From NCBI GenBank assembly GCA_030642865.1, contig DAOWMW010000114.1, positions 1 to 5,322 of the forward strand: DNA of 5,322 nt. The letters are read 5' to 3'. The notes beneath the pieces are model-generated. The model was not told the DNA's origin. It was given only the letters and a program-made list of their open reading frames with translations, and searched no databases. Made by a program: the position numbers and the translations under genes. Positions 5,275-5,322 of the stretch are shown one piece after another; positions within the stretch are counted from its first letter, which is position 1; every line of letters starts with the position of its first letter. This DNA comes from Desulfobacteraceae bacterium (lineage in GTDB: Bacteria; Desulfobacterota; Desulfobacteria; Desulfobacterales; BuS5).

Positions 5275-5322
5275 ATGAAAGCAGAGCCTGATGAATATGT
5301 TTTCAGGTATAAAATATCTGAA
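5275..5322 (+). CDS. possible start of a further gene, cut by the right edge
   Basis: An ATG at 5275 opens a frame of 16 codons to the window end (MKAEPDEYVFRYKISE), with AAAAGGA about 11 bases upstream. I do not recognise the product. The peptide is charged with no signal sequence. The ribosome binding site and the gap after the cluster make a gene plausible, but 16 codons are too few to be sure. Confidence 0.4.
   Translation, partial: MKAEPDEYVFRYKISE

Noticed and set aside
1..5322. tRNA, rRNA, CRISPR array, phage or defence system.
   Set aside because: No cloverleaf-like, rRNA-like or regularly spaced direct repeats were seen by eye, and all substantial coding regions are assigned to metabolic families. 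A computational RNA scan was not possible.

Overview
The window looks like chromosome of an anaerobic, moderately AT-rich bacterium. Gene content suggests a Desulfobacterota (delta-proteobacterial, Desulfobacteraceae-like) lineage, because a PurH split into two genes and an acyl-CoA dehydrogenase of this type fit that group. This placement is inference from memory of gene families, not from a database search.

Layout. At the far left, on the minus strand, the first 15 codons of an IS200-like (Y1) transposase run off the window edge behind a near-consensus sigma-70 promoter (83-111). Immediately to its right, also on the minus strand, is a complete acyl-CoA dehydrogenase (132-1280). An AT-rich divergent intergenic region (1281-1552) separates it from a tight plus-strand cluster of four genes with gaps of only 9, 3 and 15 bases: a eukaryotic-type S-adenosylmethionine decarboxylase (1553-2524), a YedJ-like HD-domain hydrolase (2534-3181), a stand-alone IMP cyclohydrolase (3185-3856) and a stand-alone AICAR formyltransferase (3872-5122). 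About 150 bases with two inverted repeats follow, then the possible first codons of another gene (5275 to the edge).

How the genes relate. The last two genes together carry out the final two steps of de novo purine synthesis (AICAR to FAICAR to IMP), which most bacteria do with one fused PurH protein. The decarboxylase would make decarboxylated AdoMet, the aminopropyl donor for spermidine. The HD protein is a probable metal-dependent phosphohydrolase of unknown substrate. Their near-contiguous arrangement suggests co-transcription, but no spermidine synthase is present in the window.

Most notable points. (1) The decarboxylase is of the large single-chain type found in animals, plants and fungi (human AMD1-like), not the small bacterial SpeD. 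It keeps the self-cleaving Glu-Ser site and most catalytic residues, but one AdoMet-contacting Glu is Gln and the putrescine-binding charged pocket is largely lost. (2) The acyl-CoA dehydrogenase lacks the usual C-terminal catalytic Glu (Ala there) but has a Glu at the alternative position used by isovaleryl- and long-chain acyl-CoA dehydrogenases. (3) The cyclohydrolase departs from the usual motif around its first active-site lysine.
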